Shown here: in pieces, positions 16,984 through 17,297 of the stretch
How the letters are laid out: the number at the start of each line of letters is the position of its first letter
Position numbering within the stretch: position 1 is the stretch's first letter
Assembly (NCBI GenBank): GCA_025677815.1
Contig: JAIXMP010000090.1
Location: 1-17,297 of the forward strand
Direction: 5' to 3'
Length of the DNA stretch: 17,297 nucleotides
DNA from: Phascolomyces articulosus
Taxonomy: Eukaryota > Mucoromycota > Mucoromycetes > Mucorales > Lichtheimiaceae
Made by a program: the position numbers and the translations under genes
Notes under the pieces: generated by a model
Databases searched by the model: none
Seen by the model: the letters and a program-made list of their open reading frames with translations, nothing else
What the model was told of the DNA's origin: nothing

Positions 16984-17297
16984 AGGGAGTTCCTTTGCGC
17001 ACAACACCATCCCTTAATGTGGTACAAGAACAATCCATTGGCCAAGCTCCAATATTTATAAAAACTGATCAAGAAGAACCTGTTACTAAATCTGGTGGTA
17101 GTATAGTTGATAATCCAATGCCATTGATCGATCTCTCTGTTGATACCTTGTTTGATAAGGAGGAGGATGATGGTGAGCATCAAGATAATTTTCATCATTT
17201 TGAATCTTTAAACTCAATAAACAATACCGATTTACCTCTGTACACAATGGTCTGCAATGGGAGAAATGTGGATGTGCTTTTGGATAGTGGTGCTTCT
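16920..17297 (+). CDS. Ty3-type protease (start of Pol), -1 frame relative to gag, partial
   Basis: This frame is open from just after TAA 16917-16919 to the window end without a stop, overlapping the gag 3' end by about 60 bases. It encodes an acidic linker (DKEEDDGEHQD) and then YTMVCNGRNVDVLLDSGAS, whose DSGAS is the retropepsin active-site triad with flap-preceding strands. Gag and this frame differ by -1, so it is presumably made as a Gag-Pol fusion by frameshifting at 16956-16962. It is truncated by the window edge; reverse transcriptase and integrase would follow. Confidence 0.8.
16956..16962 (+). promoter_or_regulatory. Candidate -1 ribosomal frameshift site T TTA AAA
   Basis: In the gag frame the bases read GAT TTA AAA GGC. 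T TTA AAA fits the X XXY YYZ slippery pattern, and slipping back one base enters the protease frame, six codons before the gag stop. A possible stem, GCAAAG (16964-16969) with CTTTGC (16993-16998), lies downstream but begins only one base after the slip site, closer than usual. The site is seen directly; its activity is inferred. Confidence 0.55.

Larger units (their letters stand above)
15377..17297 (+). mobile_element. Ty3-type LTR retrotransposon, 5' part, runs off the window
   Basis: The order is putative LTR (15377-15773), primer-binding site, gag with a zinc knuckle, a -1 frame change, and the start of a retropepsin. That order and the Gag type fit the Ty3 (gypsy) group, although reverse transcriptase and integrase are outside the window. 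The LTR would start only 41 bp downstream of the tRNA-Val 3' end. The gag frame carries two stops, so this copy is probably inactive. Confidence 0.8.

Overview
The window looks like a repeat-rich stretch of an AT-rich fungal nuclear genome, most plausibly an early-diverging (Mucoromycota-type) fungus. The reasons are eukaryotic tRNA genes with Pol III oligo-T terminators, 60-110 nt GT...AG introns, TATA boxes about 80-115 bp upstream of start codons, and a stack of transposon families (CACTA/EnSpm, Harbinger-like, Tc1/mariner-like, Ty3). The taxonomic call is inference. I see no convincing host protein-coding gene; almost everything is mobile DNA in decay.

Layout from left to right. 1-379 is AT-rich non-coding DNA. 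A tRNA-Gly(GCC) lies on the minus strand at 380-450. From 462 to 3093 there is a left copy of a repeat unit. Its form is A-B-A', with 147-bp terminal direct repeats A (462-608) and A' (2947-3093). It is split at 863 by a nested 1.8-kb Harbinger-like transposon (864-2649) whose transposase ends in a chromodomain. A 10.3-kb CACTA element (3242-13575) follows, bounded by CACTGCAAAAAAA inverted ends with subterminal GTAACAGCTC repeats. It carries genes on the plus strand: an accessory protein (6263-7593), a small CxCxxC zinc-finger protein (8238-8749), a tnp2-type transposase (9154-11876) and a small coiled-coil-like protein (12404-13212). Next to it lies the 3' half of a Tc1/mariner-like transposase (13576-13932). 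Then comes the right, inverted copy of the A-B-A' unit (14478-15250), a tRNA-Val(CAC) on the plus strand (15263-15336), and the 5' part of a Ty3-type retrotransposon (putative LTR 15377-15773, gag 15793-16983, protease frame running off the window).

Two signals stand out. First, two facing copies of the same unit each begin 11-12 bp upstream of a tRNA 5' end, giving a tRNA-bordered inverted-repeat structure of about 14.8 kb. The right copy preserves the empty site of the Harbinger insertion. Second, five unrelated elements are broken by the same kind of change: TGG-to-TAG at conserved tryptophans and CAA-to-TAA at glutamines, i.e. C-to-T in a CpA context. The inner A' repeats have lost their CpG sites, while the tRNA-adjacent A copies keep theirs. 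This looks like a RIP-like or methylation-linked hypermutation footprint that spares DNA next to tRNA genes.

If intact, the CACTA genes would form one transposition module with similar promoters. The Ty3 element would express gag and then pro/pol through a -1 frameshift at a T TTA AAA site.
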